Shown here one piece after another: positions 63,894-64,000 of a DNA stretch of 64,000 bases. How positions within the stretch are numbered: the stretch's first letter is position 1; every line of letters starts with the position of its first letter. The stretch is from Fistulifera solaris (lineage: Eukaryota; Bacillariophyta; Bacillariophyceae; Naviculales; Stauroneidaceae). The stretch is from positions 682,001 to 746,000 of the forward strand of contig AP026139.1 in the NCBI GenBank assembly GCA_030295235.1. The letters run 5' to 3'. Both the position numbers and the translations under genes were made by a program. The notes under the pieces were generated by a model. That model searched no databases. It worked only from the letters and a program-made list of their open reading frames with translations, and was not told the origin of the DNA.

Positions 63894-64000
63894 TGATAAT
63901 GATTACTTGAACAGAGGCTTGTCTCACATATTCAAATGGTCATTAAGGAAAAAGCAACCTTTTAGTTTCTGGGACTGGAGACGACGACAACTCCTCGATG

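Noticed and set aside
1-64000. tRNA or rRNA genes
   Set aside because: I looked for B-box-like GGTTCGA and clover-leaf patterns on both strands; the few matches lie in coding regions and do not fold as tRNA. A dedicated search could still find one.

Overview
This window looks like nuclear DNA of a diatom, probably a pennate one. Three lines of evidence support this. First, nucleus-encoded plastid proteins (cytochrome c6 and two light-harvesting proteins) carry signal peptides ending in an ASAF or AAF site, as in complex red plastids. Second, introns are few and short (62 to 269 nt) with GTAAGT-like donors. Third, there is a Ty3/gypsy LTR retrotransposon and a Delta-12 desaturase that starts MGKGGQ as in pennate diatoms. 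I see about 30 genes on both strands, no operons, and no tRNA, rRNA or CRISPR.

Layout. 0-1.1 kb: two-exon cytochrome c6. 1.7-7.1 kb: a head-to-tail array of four BTB genes in graded decay. 7.2-12.2 kb: a p31comet-like protein, an IQ-motif protein, Tdp1 and an unassigned broken gene. 13-15.7 kb: FAD2-type desaturase and a secreted two-domain protein. 15.98-21.31 kb: complete gypsy element with identical LTRs and a 5-bp target duplication. 22.1-28.8 kb: a roughly 2,200-residue membrane protein with six FEA1-like repeats. 29.0-35.5 kb: a secreted Cys-rich protein, two light-harvesting genes and, divergent from the second, a pheophorbide a oxygenase-like Rieske enzyme. 35.8-39.6 kb: a fusion of two FUT8-like domains with a GT15-like domain. 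40.1-52.4 kb: SDR, alpha-arrestin, RNase H1 with hybrid-binding domain, sulfotransferase, membrane protein, PAP2 phosphatase and flavin amine oxidase. 52.4-56.4 kb: three tandem metzincin-like metalloprotease genes sharing one intron position. 57.0-63.9 kb: a tandem pair of CPA1 cation/proton antiporters with a 34-bp hairpin tandem array between them.

About a third of the genes are broken by single-base indels, and most of these lie in 4-8 nt homopolymers, usually one base short. Splice phases and total lengths work out once each is counted. I therefore read most of them as consensus errors, not gene death. The BTB3 stop codon and the fourth BTB copy look like real decay.

The most unusual items are the FEA1-like hexarepeat protein, the three-domain glycosyltransferase, the metzincin cluster, and a recurring intergenic palindrome, GACTG-N5-CAGTC.
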